20,992 nt of DNA, taken from contig CAZVWW010000032.1 of NCBI GenBank assembly GCA_964631265.1, forward strand, positions 1 to 20,992, written 5' to 3'. This document shows, one piece after another, positions 14,516 through 20,992 of this stretch. A program made the position numbers and the translations under genes. The stretch comes from CAZVWW01 sp964631265 (GTDB lineage Bacteria > Thermotogota > Thermotogae > MWEM01). The first letter of the stretch is position 1. Every line of letters begins with the position of its first letter. Under the pieces are notes generated by a model. It was not told where the DNA came from. It saw nothing but the letters and a program-made list of their open reading frames with translations, and made no database searches.

Positions 14516-15833
14516 AGGATGTGTATTTGACCCGTTTTCTTCCGGCCTGGAACTGGAAGAAGGTCAGGACCATGATAATCATAAACAGCACATAGGCCGC
14601 CGCACTTGCCTCGCCCATCCGTTGCTCACTGTAGAATTTGTCAAATATGTAGTAAACCATTGTCATACCACTGTTGTTATACGGTCCGGGCAGTTGGTTG
14701 TAAAGCACGAAGACCTGTGTGAAAACCTTGAAATTGGCAATGACCGAGACAATCAAAACAAAGAAAGTCGTCGGCGAGAGCAGCGGCCACGTGATATGTC
14801 TGAACTGCTGGAACTTGGTGGCACCGTCAACCTCTGCCGCCTCGTAATAGAATTTATCAATGGATTGAAGCCCCGCCAGAAAGATGATCGCGTTATAACC
14901 CACCATCTTCCAGACGGATACGATGGCGATTGTGGGAATGGTCCATTTCTCATCGGTGAGCCAGTTGACCTTGTCTCCCCCCAGAAGGGTCAGCATATAA
15001 TTCAACAAACCGTATTCATCGTTGAATATCCACTGCCAGACCAGCGAGATGGCCACCACGGATGTGATATACGGTATGAAGAATGATGTCCGGTAAAAGA
15101 TCTTCCCCTTCAAGGGCATATTCAGAATAAGGGCGATTCCAAGGCTGATCGCGATCCCGGTGGGCGTTGTCAGCAGGACGTAATAGAGGGTGTTATAAAT
15201 TGCCTTAATAAAGACAGAGGATTCCTTTGTCACCAAAAGAAAGTCGAAGAGTTCATACCGCACACCACTCAGGGTTTTAAAGGCAATATAAACACCTACA
15301 ATGACCAGCAGTGATGTCCACATCCCGGTTCCCTCGCTTGTGGAGATGGTCTTTTTCATGATCATGACGAGTACAAACCCCGCTGCAACCATGGCCATCA
15401 GCGCCGGTATTGATTCAAAGGCCGCCGCAGCAAGTGTTAGAATAAAGAGAATGGCAACAAGGCTCATGAAAACGAATTTTCGTTTTCTGAAAGGATCAAA
15501 ACTCCTGTCACCGAAGTGCTTTTGAGATAATGTAAATCCCTTGACCAATGAGACAACCGCCAATGCTGTCATGATATAGGCGGCAGAATAGGCCAGTGCC
15601 TCCCAGAAAGAATAGGGCAGTTCCATATCCATCCTGAAGAGTTTGGCATAATTCTCAAGCCCGTTGAAGTAAGGATTCTTCTGATTGGCAAAATCCCATT
15701 TGAAAAAGCTCAACACAAAAGAGTAGCCTATCGGCCAGAAGACAAATATCCCCAATACAATGAAGGAAGGGAGAAGAAAGAGATAGGCATGCAGCGTTTC
15801 TTTCCAGAATCGTTTCGATCGTTTCGTTTCCAT
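14514..15833 (-). CDS. Sugar ABC transporter permease, MalF/UgpA type, with extra membrane helices
   Basis: 439 residues against about 290-300 for the UgpA/MalF-like family. The N-terminus (AYLFLLPSFIVLGIFVFWPIG, then NGLENYAKLF) and the core from about residue 210 (AIYNTLYYVLL) are typical; the EAA loop YYEAAEVDGATKFQQF...PLLSP is at about 329-355. Residues about 78-208 (15210-15602) are an insert with four extra hydrophobic segments (about 82-99, 119-138, 143-160, 171-187) joined by basic loops. E. coli MalF also has two extra N-terminal helices and a large periplasmic loop, but the placement here, after helix 1, differs. It pairs with the MalG-type protein downstream (4-9 bases) to form the membrane channel; the likely substrate is a sugar or oligosaccharide, unproven. 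Confidence 0.92.
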   Translation of the reverse strand: METKRSKRFWKETLHAYLFLLPSFIVLGIFVFWPIGYSFVLSFFKWDFANQKNPYFNGLENYAKLFRMDMELPYSFWEALAYSAAYIMTALAVVSLVKGFTLSQKHFGDRSFDPFRKRKFVFMSLVAILFILTLAAAAFESIPALMAMVAAGFVLVMIMKKTISTSEGTGMWTSLLVIVGVYIAFKTLSGVRYELFDFLLVTKESSVFIKAIYNTLYYVLLTTPTGIAISLGIALILNMPLKGKIFYRTSFFIPYITSVVAISLVWQWIFNDEYGLLNYMLTLLGGDKVNWLTDEKWTIPTIAIVSVWKMVGYNAIIFLAGLQSIDKFYYEAAEVDGATKFQQFRHITWPLLSPTTFFVLIVSVIANFKVFTQVFVLYNQLPGPYNNSGMTMVYYIFDKFYSEQRMGEASAAAYVLFMIIMVLTFFQFQAGRKRVKYTS

Positions 15834-15837
15834 ATTC

Positions 15838-16302
15838 TCACTTACCTATTTTAATCTTGTACAGTCCCTGTTTGATCAAAGGGGTTATGGTATTCAGGAT
15901 TTCCCTGATAAGGACCGGTTTTCCCGGAAGGTTGATAACAACCGTGTTGTGGAAGATCCCGCAGACGCCTCTGTTGATGATCGAATACGCCCCTTTTTCC
16001 ATCAGACTGTACATGATGGCTCCCTCAAGCCCGGGAAGTCTTTTGTCGACAAGCGATGAGGTTGCTTCGGGGACGATGTCATCACTCTCCATCCCTATCC
16101 CGCCGAAGGTGTAAATCAGTGAATGCTCCTCCATGAAGAAGCAGAAGAGTGTTTCCTTGAAGGCCTCGATCTCCCTGGAACTCTTCACAACAGCCTTCAA
16201 TTCCATATCATCCTCATCAATCAGTTCTTTCAAATCATTCAGGTCTTTATCCGCCATCTCCTGGGTCAGGACAAAGACAACACTGTGTTTTTTTTGAGAC
16301 AA
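15838..16302 (-). CDS. MogA/MoaB-like molybdopterin-binding domain protein
   Basis: 154 residues from the preferred TTG. The C-terminal half matches the MoCF-binding family: FGGIG (67-70) followed by DD (74-75), PEAT (78-81), LPGLEGAIM, a SIINRGVCG segment corresponding to the LSR-x-x-G strand, and NLPGKP (124-129). In MogA/MoaB these form the molybdopterin pocket for adenylylation. The N-terminal SDRxSxG...D loop of those enzymes is missing; the strand VVFVLTQE runs straight into a charged helix, and the second threonine of TGGTG is isoleucine, so activity is uncertain. No other molybdenum cofactor gene is present. Start: an open frame extends to a TTG at 16383 without SD; an AGGTGGTGAG SD sits 6 bases before the TTG at 16302. 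The stop is four bases from the MalF-type start. Confidence 0.8.
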   Translation of the reverse strand: MSQKKHSVVFVLTQEMADKDLNDLKELIDEDDMELKAVVKSSREIEAFKETLFCFFMEEHSLIYTFGGIGMESDDIVPEATSSLVDKRLPGLEGAIMYSLMEKGAYSIINRGVCGIFHNTVVINLPGKPVLIREILNTITPLIKQGLYKIKIGK

Positions 16303-16308
16303 TTTGGG

Positions 16309-16318
16309 CTCACCACCT
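16309..16318 (-). promoter_or_regulatory. Ribosome binding site fixing the MoaB-like start
   Basis: AGGTGGTGAG on the minus strand, 6 bases before the TTG at 16302, leaving a 108-base spacer after the upstream gene. That spacer (16303-16410) is the largest non-coding stretch inside this operon and could hold a secondary promoter, though I see no clear boxes. It contains a short palindrome, TGCATGAATGCA, at 16358-16369. Confidence 0.65.
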
Positions 16319-16410
16319 GTGATTCTACGTTTGAAAGTTATTTGCTTACTCAAGTTCTGCATGAATGCAACAATGACGCACAACTTGATTTTTTCTCATT
16401 CCTCATGCGT

Positions 16411-17514
16411 TTAAGCCAGTTTTTTCTCAAGGTATTGATCAATAAAGGCAACCGTTTTCTTCACAATCGCTATCAATGTGGGGATTGTGTCATCCAGCAG
16501 AACCTCTAACAGCTGCCGGTGAAGCTCATCTTCATCCGTGTAGGCATGCGTTACAAATCCCACAATGCTGTTTTCATCGTAAAAATTACCGAGTTGTTTG
16601 ACCTTTTTTTCAGCGTTGTTGATGTAATACCCCAGCTTCTCACAATACTGGGTGATTGATTCTTTGAATAACCCGGGCGCCATTTTGTTTATTTGACTGA
16701 CTTTTTCAAGGAATAACTCAATTCTCTCAATGGACAACCCTTCGATGATAAAGGCCTTCTCTACTTTTGAAGTGGAATAATGCGAGACTTCAAAACGCTC
16801 TGTCAGGTATTTTGAAATCCTTTCAAACATAATATTGTACAGGTATTTCTTTGACGTCTTGATGGAATCATCATCGCTGTCTTCCACAATATTGAGGAAA
16901 AATCGCGGATTGGTCCCCAGAGAAAGCTCCATTCCCTCCATCCCCACGTTCGGGACGAGATACTGTTGAGAGTATCCCTCATATATCTTACTCTCTCTTG
17001 CAATGAGGTTGATCAGCATGGCGTTGTATCGGGTCTTCTGTGTCACCTCGGAGGAAAATGAACACTCCAAATCCTCCGTTTCCCTTTCCAGCTCCTCAAA
17101 TCGTTCCCTGCTGGTTGATGCAAATCCGAGTACATGGATACTGTATCCGGTAAAATACCTTATCTCCCCGATAATATCGTCGATGCCGGAAGACATGACG
17201 GAAGCGACCTTTGACTTCTCCAAGACATAATCCTCAATCATCTTCTTAAAATCGCCCGGAATATTGACCTCCTCTGTCATCTTCGATGAAAAGGAATAGG
17301 TCATACTCTTCAGATCCAGATAGACCAAAATGGTGAGCTCATCACCGGCCTTTTCGAATGTATAATGTATGGACGGCGCCCCGGATATATAGGAAGAGGA
17401 ATCGTCGAAGATCTCATCAAACACAGAATAAGAGATCGTTTCATCCTGACGGTATAAACTGTCGATTTGAACATTATCCAACAACGTTTCCACAGTCACG
17501 CCTTTCGCAAACAT
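16411..17514 (-). CDS. Unknown 367-residue soluble protein
   Basis: I do not recognise a family. No signal peptide or membrane segment; the composition is charged and mixed alpha/beta. Visible parts: an acidic N-terminal region (DEIFDDSSSY), beta-rich LTILVYLDLKSMTYSFSS (about 59-77), a helix with KSKVASVMSSGIDDIIGEIRYFTGYSIHVLGF (about 100-132), a coiled-coil-like stretch RERFEELERETEDLE (about 135-150), another acidic cluster EDSDDDS, and a helical C-terminal half. Only three cysteines or fewer and no clear catalytic motif, so a structural or regulatory role is as possible as an enzymatic one. The ATG at 17514 is 6 bases after the acpS stop with GGAG about 10 bases upstream. Position between acpS and the MoaB-like gene gives no firm functional clue. 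Confidence 0.8.
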   Translation of the reverse strand: MFAKGVTVETLLDNVQIDSLYRQDETISYSVFDEIFDDSSSYISGAPSIHYTFEKAGDELTILVYLDLKSMTYSFSSKMTEEVNIPGDFKKMIEDYVLEKSKVASVMSSGIDDIIGEIRYFTGYSIHVLGFASTSRERFEELERETEDLECSFSSEVTQKTRYNAMLINLIARESKIYEGYSQQYLVPNVGMEGMELSLGTNPRFFLNIVEDSDDDSIKTSKKYLYNIMFERISKYLTERFEVSHYSTSKVEKAFIIEGLSIERIELFLEKVSQINKMAPGLFKESITQYCEKLGYYINNAEKKVKQLGNFYDENSIVGFVTHAYTDEDELHRQLLEVLLDDTIPTLIAIVKKTVAFIDQYLEKKLA

Positions 17515-17520
17515 ATGCCA

Positions 17521-17898
17521 TCACTCCAGGCCTTCCACAAGAACAACCGCTACCGCATAGTCCCCATCATGAGATATACTGAGTTGACACTGAACCTTAT
17601 TCTTGAAATAATGTTTCATCATATCCTCTGAAACATCCATTCCCGGTTTGCCGTTTTCATCGTAGAAGACATTGATTTCTCGTAGATTGTGGTCTCTGAT
17701 CCCCTTGCCTGTTGCTTTATAGAAAGCCTCTTTGGAACAAAAATGCCCGGCAAGGAATTCTTTTTTTCTTCTGACTGTCTTTAAACCGGAGAACGTTTCC
17801 ATCTCACTATCCGAGAAAATCTTTTTGGCAAGTCTTTCTATCTTCTTTTCATCAAGTCTTTTCATGTCCTGGATATCAATACCAAGCCCCAGTATCAT
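17521..17898 (-). CDS. acpS: Holo-[acyl-carrier-protein] synthase
   Basis: Transfers 4'-phosphopantetheine from CoA to a serine of acyl carrier protein, needed for fatty acid synthesis. 125 residues, normal size. The two Mg-binding motifs are present: GIDI with D8 at the N-terminus, and FCSKEAFYKATGKGI with E57. The C-terminal SISHDGDYAVAVVLVE (H110) is also standard. Its ATG overlaps the nth stop as ATGA, a sign of translational coupling. No ACP, fatty-acid or alanine-racemase gene (a common neighbour) is in the window. Confidence 0.96.
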   Translation of the reverse strand: MILGLGIDIQDMKRLDEKKIERLAKKIFSDSEMETFSGLKTVRRKKEFLAGHFCSKEAFYKATGKGIRDHNLREINVFYDENGKPGMDVSEDMMKHYFKNKVQCQLSISHDGDYAVAVVLVEGLE

Positions 17899-18542
17899 CC
17901 GGTTTCTTCCTCGACACTGTTACGTTCAGCGGCATAATAGTCACAGTATGTTTTTACCGGACACTCGCGACATAGCGGCCGCCTTGGTTTACAGATCGCT
18001 TTCCCGAACTCCACCATCGCCCCGTTTACAGGCCCCCATAACTCCCCCGGCAAAACTTTCATCAGGGCGTATTCACTCTTTTCAGGAGACCTTGTTTTAA
18101 TCCATCCAAGGCGGTTGGCAATTCTGTGAACGTGTGTATCCACTGCAAGCGCCGGCACGGAAAAAGAAACCCAGAGTACAATATTGGCAGTCTTTCTGCC
18201 CACTCCGGGTAATTTTGTCAATTCATCTATATTTTCAGGAACTTTTCCTGAATATTTTTCTAAGAGTATCCGTGATACCTCGATAATCCGCTTGCTTTTC
18301 TGTCTGTAGATCCCGGCAGGTCTGACAAGGTCATACAACTGTTCGGGTTCTTTAGAGGCTATTTCTGTGATTTTACCGTAAGTGCTGAATAATCTGTCAG
18401 CTGCTATTTCCGTGTTCTCATCCTTTGAACGCTGGCTGAGAATCGTTGTAATAAGCACTCTAAAAGGGTCCTTGTCGCTGTGCACCTTTGGAAATCGTTC
18501 GACGATTGTCCGGGCCGTTTTGATTATCCTCTCACTGTTCAC
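17895..18542 (-). CDS. nth: Endonuclease III (DNA glycosylase/AP lyase)
   Basis: Base-excision repair enzyme removing oxidised pyrimidines and nicking the abasic site. 215 residues, GTG start with an AAGGG SD 7 bases upstream, two bases after the atpG stop. Helix-hairpin-helix LPGVGRKTAN with the Schiff-base lysine K117; catalytic D135 in AVDTHVHR; 4Fe-4S cluster ligands C184, C191, C194, C200 (C-x6-C-x2-C-x5-C). The N-terminal ILSQRSKDENT differs from the LISAQTTD of the E. coli type and is closer, from memory, to archaeal and some thermophile Nth proteins. It is a second Fe-S protein in the window besides the RlmD-type enzyme. Confidence 0.96.
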   Translation of the reverse strand: MNSERIIKTARTIVERFPKVHSDKDPFRVLITTILSQRSKDENTEIAADRLFSTYGKITEIASKEPEQLYDLVRPAGIYRQKSKRIIEVSRILLEKYSGKVPENIDELTKLPGVGRKTANIVLWVSFSVPALAVDTHVHRIANRLGWIKTRSPEKSEYALMKVLPGELWGPVNGAMVEFGKAICKPRRPLCRECPVKTYCDYYAAERNSVEEETG

Positions 18543-18544
18543 TT

Positions 18545-19423
18545 TTATCCCTTCAAGGCTTCCGCACTGTTGACAATCTCAATGATCTCCTGTGTTACCG
18601 ATGCCTGTCTGGCTTTGTTGTATTCAATCGTGAATTCATCTATCAGATTCTCAGCATTTTCCGTTGCATTTCTCATCGCATTCTGCCTCGAATAGAGCTC
18701 GCTCACCTGTGCCTCATAAAGCATGTAAAGGAGATGTGATGACAGATACAAAGGGATAGCAGAATCGAGAACCTGTTCCGGTTCCGGCTCGAATTCATAT
18801 TCCACCCTGTAGTCACTCTTCGTTTCCTTTTGACTGGTCGGGGCAATCGGAAGCAGATCGATGACCGTCGGCTTTTGAATGAGGGATGATCTGAATTCGC
18901 TGTATATCACCTTAAACGAATCCGCTTTCCCCTCTTCATAAATTGAGAGGATCCGGTTCACCAGCATCTCTGCCGTTGAATAGTCCGGTGTGTCGTAAAA
19001 CCGGTCCTCGCTGAAGAGTGTCTTCTTTTTAGAATACCGGAAATTTGACAAGCCCTTTGTTCCAATCACCAGATAACCGGCGAATGACTCTCCAAGCTTT
19101 TCTGCCTCGGTTTCAGCAAAGCGGATCAGATCAAGATTGTAGGCCCCGGCCAACCCCATATCAGATGTGATGACGAACAAAGCCGTCTTTTCGCGTCTCT
19201 GGTTTTCCGATGCAATAAGCGGGTGGCTGTCTTCAGAAAGACCGGAAACACAATCTTTGACGATCTCATCAACCCGTTTGACATAATCCGAAAAAGACCT
19301 CCAGCGCCTCAGCGCCTTATTCACCTTGGCGGTTGCAACCATTTCCATTGCATGGGTTATGTGCTGAGTAGATCTCGTTGAAGCAATTCTTCTCTTTATT
19401 GTCCTTAACTGGCCTCTACTCAA
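18545..19423 (-). CDS. atpG: F-type ATP synthase gamma subunit
   Basis: Central rotor stalk of the F1 motor. 292 residues, family length. The N-terminal coiled-coil helix (LRTIKRRIASTRSTQHITHAMEMVATAKVNKA) and the C-terminal helix (SELYSRQNAMRNATENAENLIDEFTIEYNKARQASVTQEI) that together form the shaft are both well conserved, as is SDMGLAGAYN in the Rossmann part. TTG start at 19423, with an AGGAGGTG SD 6 bases upstream. It follows atpA by 19 bases. The gene downstream is nth, not the expected atpD. Confidence 0.97.
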   Translation of the reverse strand: MSRGQLRTIKRRIASTRSTQHITHAMEMVATAKVNKALRRWRSFSDYVKRVDEIVKDCVSGLSEDSHPLIASENQRREKTALFVITSDMGLAGAYNLDLIRFAETEAEKLGESFAGYLVIGTKGLSNFRYSKKKTLFSEDRFYDTPDYSTAEMLVNRILSIYEEGKADSFKVIYSEFRSSLIQKPTVIDLLPIAPTSQKETKSDYRVEYEFEPEPEQVLDSAIPLYLSSHLLYMLYEAQVSELYSRQNAMRNATENAENLIDEFTIEYNKARQASVTQEIIEIVNSAEALKG

Positions 19424-19442
19424 AGATTACACCTCCTGAGGG

Positions 19443-20960
19443 TCATGCTGAAAATGTCTTTTTGAAGGATTTAACCGCCTCAAGAAGCCTTTCAGATATC
19501 TCGTCTGTCAGTTTCTTTCCCTCTTTTATATCCTCCATCAGATCGTTCTTCTCCGTCTTCATGTATCTGAGGAATTCCTTTTCAAACTTCTGAATCTTAT
19601 TTGTGTCAATGTCATCGAGTAACCCCTTGACACCACAGAACAGAACCACTACCTGCTCTTCAACCGTCATGGGTGAAAAATGGTGCTGTTTCAGGAGCTC
19701 CATCAGTTTTTCTCCTCTGTGAAGCTGATTTCGCGTTGCCTCGTCGAGCTCACTGGCAAACTGGGAGAATGACTCCAGCTCCCTGTACTGTGCCAGGTCA
19801 ACCCTCAGTGTTCCGGCTGTTTGCTTCATGGCCTTTATCTGTGCTGCCCCGCCCACACGGGATACGGATAGACCAATGTTAATGGCCGGCCTGAAACCCG
19901 CATAGAACAAACCCGCTTCCAGATAGATCTGCCCGTCTGTTATGGAAATGACATTTGTGGGGATATACGCCGACATATCATTTGCCTGGGTTTCGATGAT
20001 GGGCAACGCCGTTAATGAACCGCCGCCTGCTTTGTCATTCAATCTTGCGGCTCTTTCAAGCAGTCTGGAATGAAGGTAAAAGACATCGCCCGGATACGCC
20101 TCTCGCCCGGGGGGTCTTCTTAAAAGAAGAGAAAGCTCTCTGTAAGCTGCCGCATGCTTACTCAAGTCATCGTAAACAACCAGTGCGTCCTCCCCCTTGT
20201 TCATGAAGAATTCAGCAATCGTACAGCCCGCATAGGGTGCAATATAAAGCAAGGAAGCAGGATCAGAAGCCGATGCCAATACGACGGTTGTGTATTCCAT
20301 TGCCCCGTATCGCTCCAGCTGATCGACAATCCGGGCAACCCCCGCTGACTTCTGGCCGATTGCAACATAAACACATTTCACGCCGGTGCCTTTTTGATTG
20401 ATGATCGTATCAAGGGCTATCTGGGATTTACCGGTCTGCCTGTCGCCAATGATAAGCTCACGCTGTCCTCTTCCGATAGGGATCATGGAGTCTATTGACT
20501 TTAGCCCGGTTTGAAGCGGGGTATCAACCGGCTGTCTTTCAATAACGCCGGGGGCCTTGACCTCCACCTCCCGGTTTTCGGTTGTATCAACAGAACCCTT
20601 CCCGTCCATTGGTCTGCCCAGGGGATCGACAACCCTGCCGAGCATGGCTTCTCCGACGGGTACCGAGATGATCCGTCCGGTCCGCTTGACAATGTCCCCC
20701 TCCTGAATATCCTCGTATTCACCGAGGGCAACGACACCGACCGTGTCTTCCTCCAGGTTCAGGGCAATCCCGTATGTGCCATTTTCAAATTCAACCAGCT
20801 CATTTGATCTGACCTTCTTTAAACCGTAAACAGCCGCTATGGCATCCCCAACCTGTACAACACGACCTGTTTCCTCCAGGTTCGCCTTTTTTTCATATCC
20901 TTCAATTCTGTCTTTTAATATTCTGGTTATCTCATCCGGTGAAATTCTCAACCGTGTCAC
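19443..20960 (-). CDS. atpA: F-type ATP synthase alpha subunit
   Basis: Non-catalytic nucleotide-binding subunit of F1. 505 residues, complete. P-loop GDRQTGKS (172-179), DDLSKHAAAYRELSLLLRRPPGREAYPGDVFYLHSRLLERAA, and SVSRVGGAAQ with the arginine finger R368 are all present, as is the C-terminal helical domain. A GTG at 20960 overlaps the TGA of the preceding reading frame as GTGA, the usual atpH-atpA arrangement. A TTG at 20951, with AGAGAGGTGA just upstream, is an alternative start that drops three residues. No sign of change at the nucleotide sites. Confidence 0.97.
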   Translation of the reverse strand: MTRLRISPDEITRILKDRIEGYEKKANLEETGRVVQVGDAIAAVYGLKKVRSNELVEFENGTYGIALNLEEDTVGVVALGEYEDIQEGDIVKRTGRIISVPVGEAMLGRVVDPLGRPMDGKGSVDTTENREVEVKAPGVIERQPVDTPLQTGLKSIDSMIPIGRGQRELIIGDRQTGKSQIALDTIINQKGTGVKCVYVAIGQKSAGVARIVDQLERYGAMEYTTVVLASASDPASLLYIAPYAGCTIAEFFMNKGEDALVVYDDLSKHAAAYRELSLLLRRPPGREAYPGDVFYLHSRLLERAARLNDKAGGGSLTALPIIETQANDMSAYIPTNVISITDGQIYLEAGLFYAGFRPAINIGLSVSRVGGAAQIKAMKQTAGTLRVDLAQYRELESFSQFASELDEATRNQLHRGEKLMELLKQHHFSPMTVEEQVVVLFCGVKGLLDDIDTNKIQKFEKEFLRYMKTEKNDLMEDIKEGKKLTDEISERLLEAVKSFKKTFSA

Positions 20961-20992
20961 CTCTCTTCTGAGATCATCTGTTTTGAGAGCCT
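20957..20992 (-). CDS. atpH: Probable C-terminal end of ATP synthase delta subunit (partial)
   Basis: Only eleven codons and a stop (ending LSKQMISEER) are visible before the window edge. The frame ends in TGA overlapping the atpA GTG, and atpH normally precedes atpA. The charged helical tail fits a delta subunit but is too short to identify by itself; the call rests on position. Confidence 0.4.
   Translation of the reverse strand, partial: RLSKQMISEER

Noticed and set aside
16358..16369. Palindrome TGCATGAATGCA as an operator
   Set aside because: Arms are only five bases and no regulator gene or promoter boxes are nearby; chance is likely.

Overview
The window is a bacterial chromosome segment, probably from a metagenome assembly: it contains a 100-N scaffold gap flanked on both sides by the same 55 bases. 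The genes (F-type ATP synthase, SmpB, AcpS, endonuclease III, RlmD-type rRNA methyltransferase, NifS/NifU) are bacterial. Intergenic spaces are very short, Shine-Dalgarno (SD) sites are strong GGAGG types, and TTG/GTG starts are common. The GlmL-type protein, which serves B12-dependent amino-acid mutases, and the NifU-style Fe-S machinery fit an anaerobic fermenting lifestyle, but that is inference. I cannot name the phylum; oversized MalF/MalG-type permeases and a broken atp operon suggest a lineage away from the well-studied groups.

Layout. (1) 7093 down to 1, minus strand, one likely operon: monoacylglycerol-lipase-like hydrolase, RlmD-type methyltransferase, smpB, yqeY, glmL-like, a divergent cysteine desulfurase, a NifU/IscU scaffold with an extra C-terminal domain, and a canonical cysteine desulfurase cut by the window edge. 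(2) 7308-10688, plus strand: a single 1126-residue lipoprotein with FN3-like modules, four cadherin/Ig-like repeats and an eight-repeat PQQ-type beta-propeller, ending in a perfect-stem terminator. The 214 bases between (1) and (2) form a divergent promoter region. (3) 20992 down to 10755, minus strand, a second likely operon: end of atpH (tentative), atpA, atpG, nth, acpS, an unknown 367-residue protein, a MogA/MoaB-like protein, MalF-type and MalG-type permeases, an RNase H, the assembly gap, and a small multi-pass membrane protein.

How the genes fit. Operon (1) joins rRNA modification and ribosome rescue to Fe-S cluster assembly; the methyltransferase itself needs a 4Fe-4S cluster. Operon (3) starts as an ATP synthase operon but switches after atpG to repair, acyl-carrier-protein activation and sugar uptake genes, with no atpD or atpC following. 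The permease pair has no binding protein or ATPase gene in the window, and both subunits carry large inserts after the first transmembrane segment.

I see no tRNA, rRNA, CRISPR array, transposase or phage gene, and no clear defence system. The best candidates for something unusual are the permease inserts, the divergent desulfurase and fused scaffold, and the mosaic lipoprotein.
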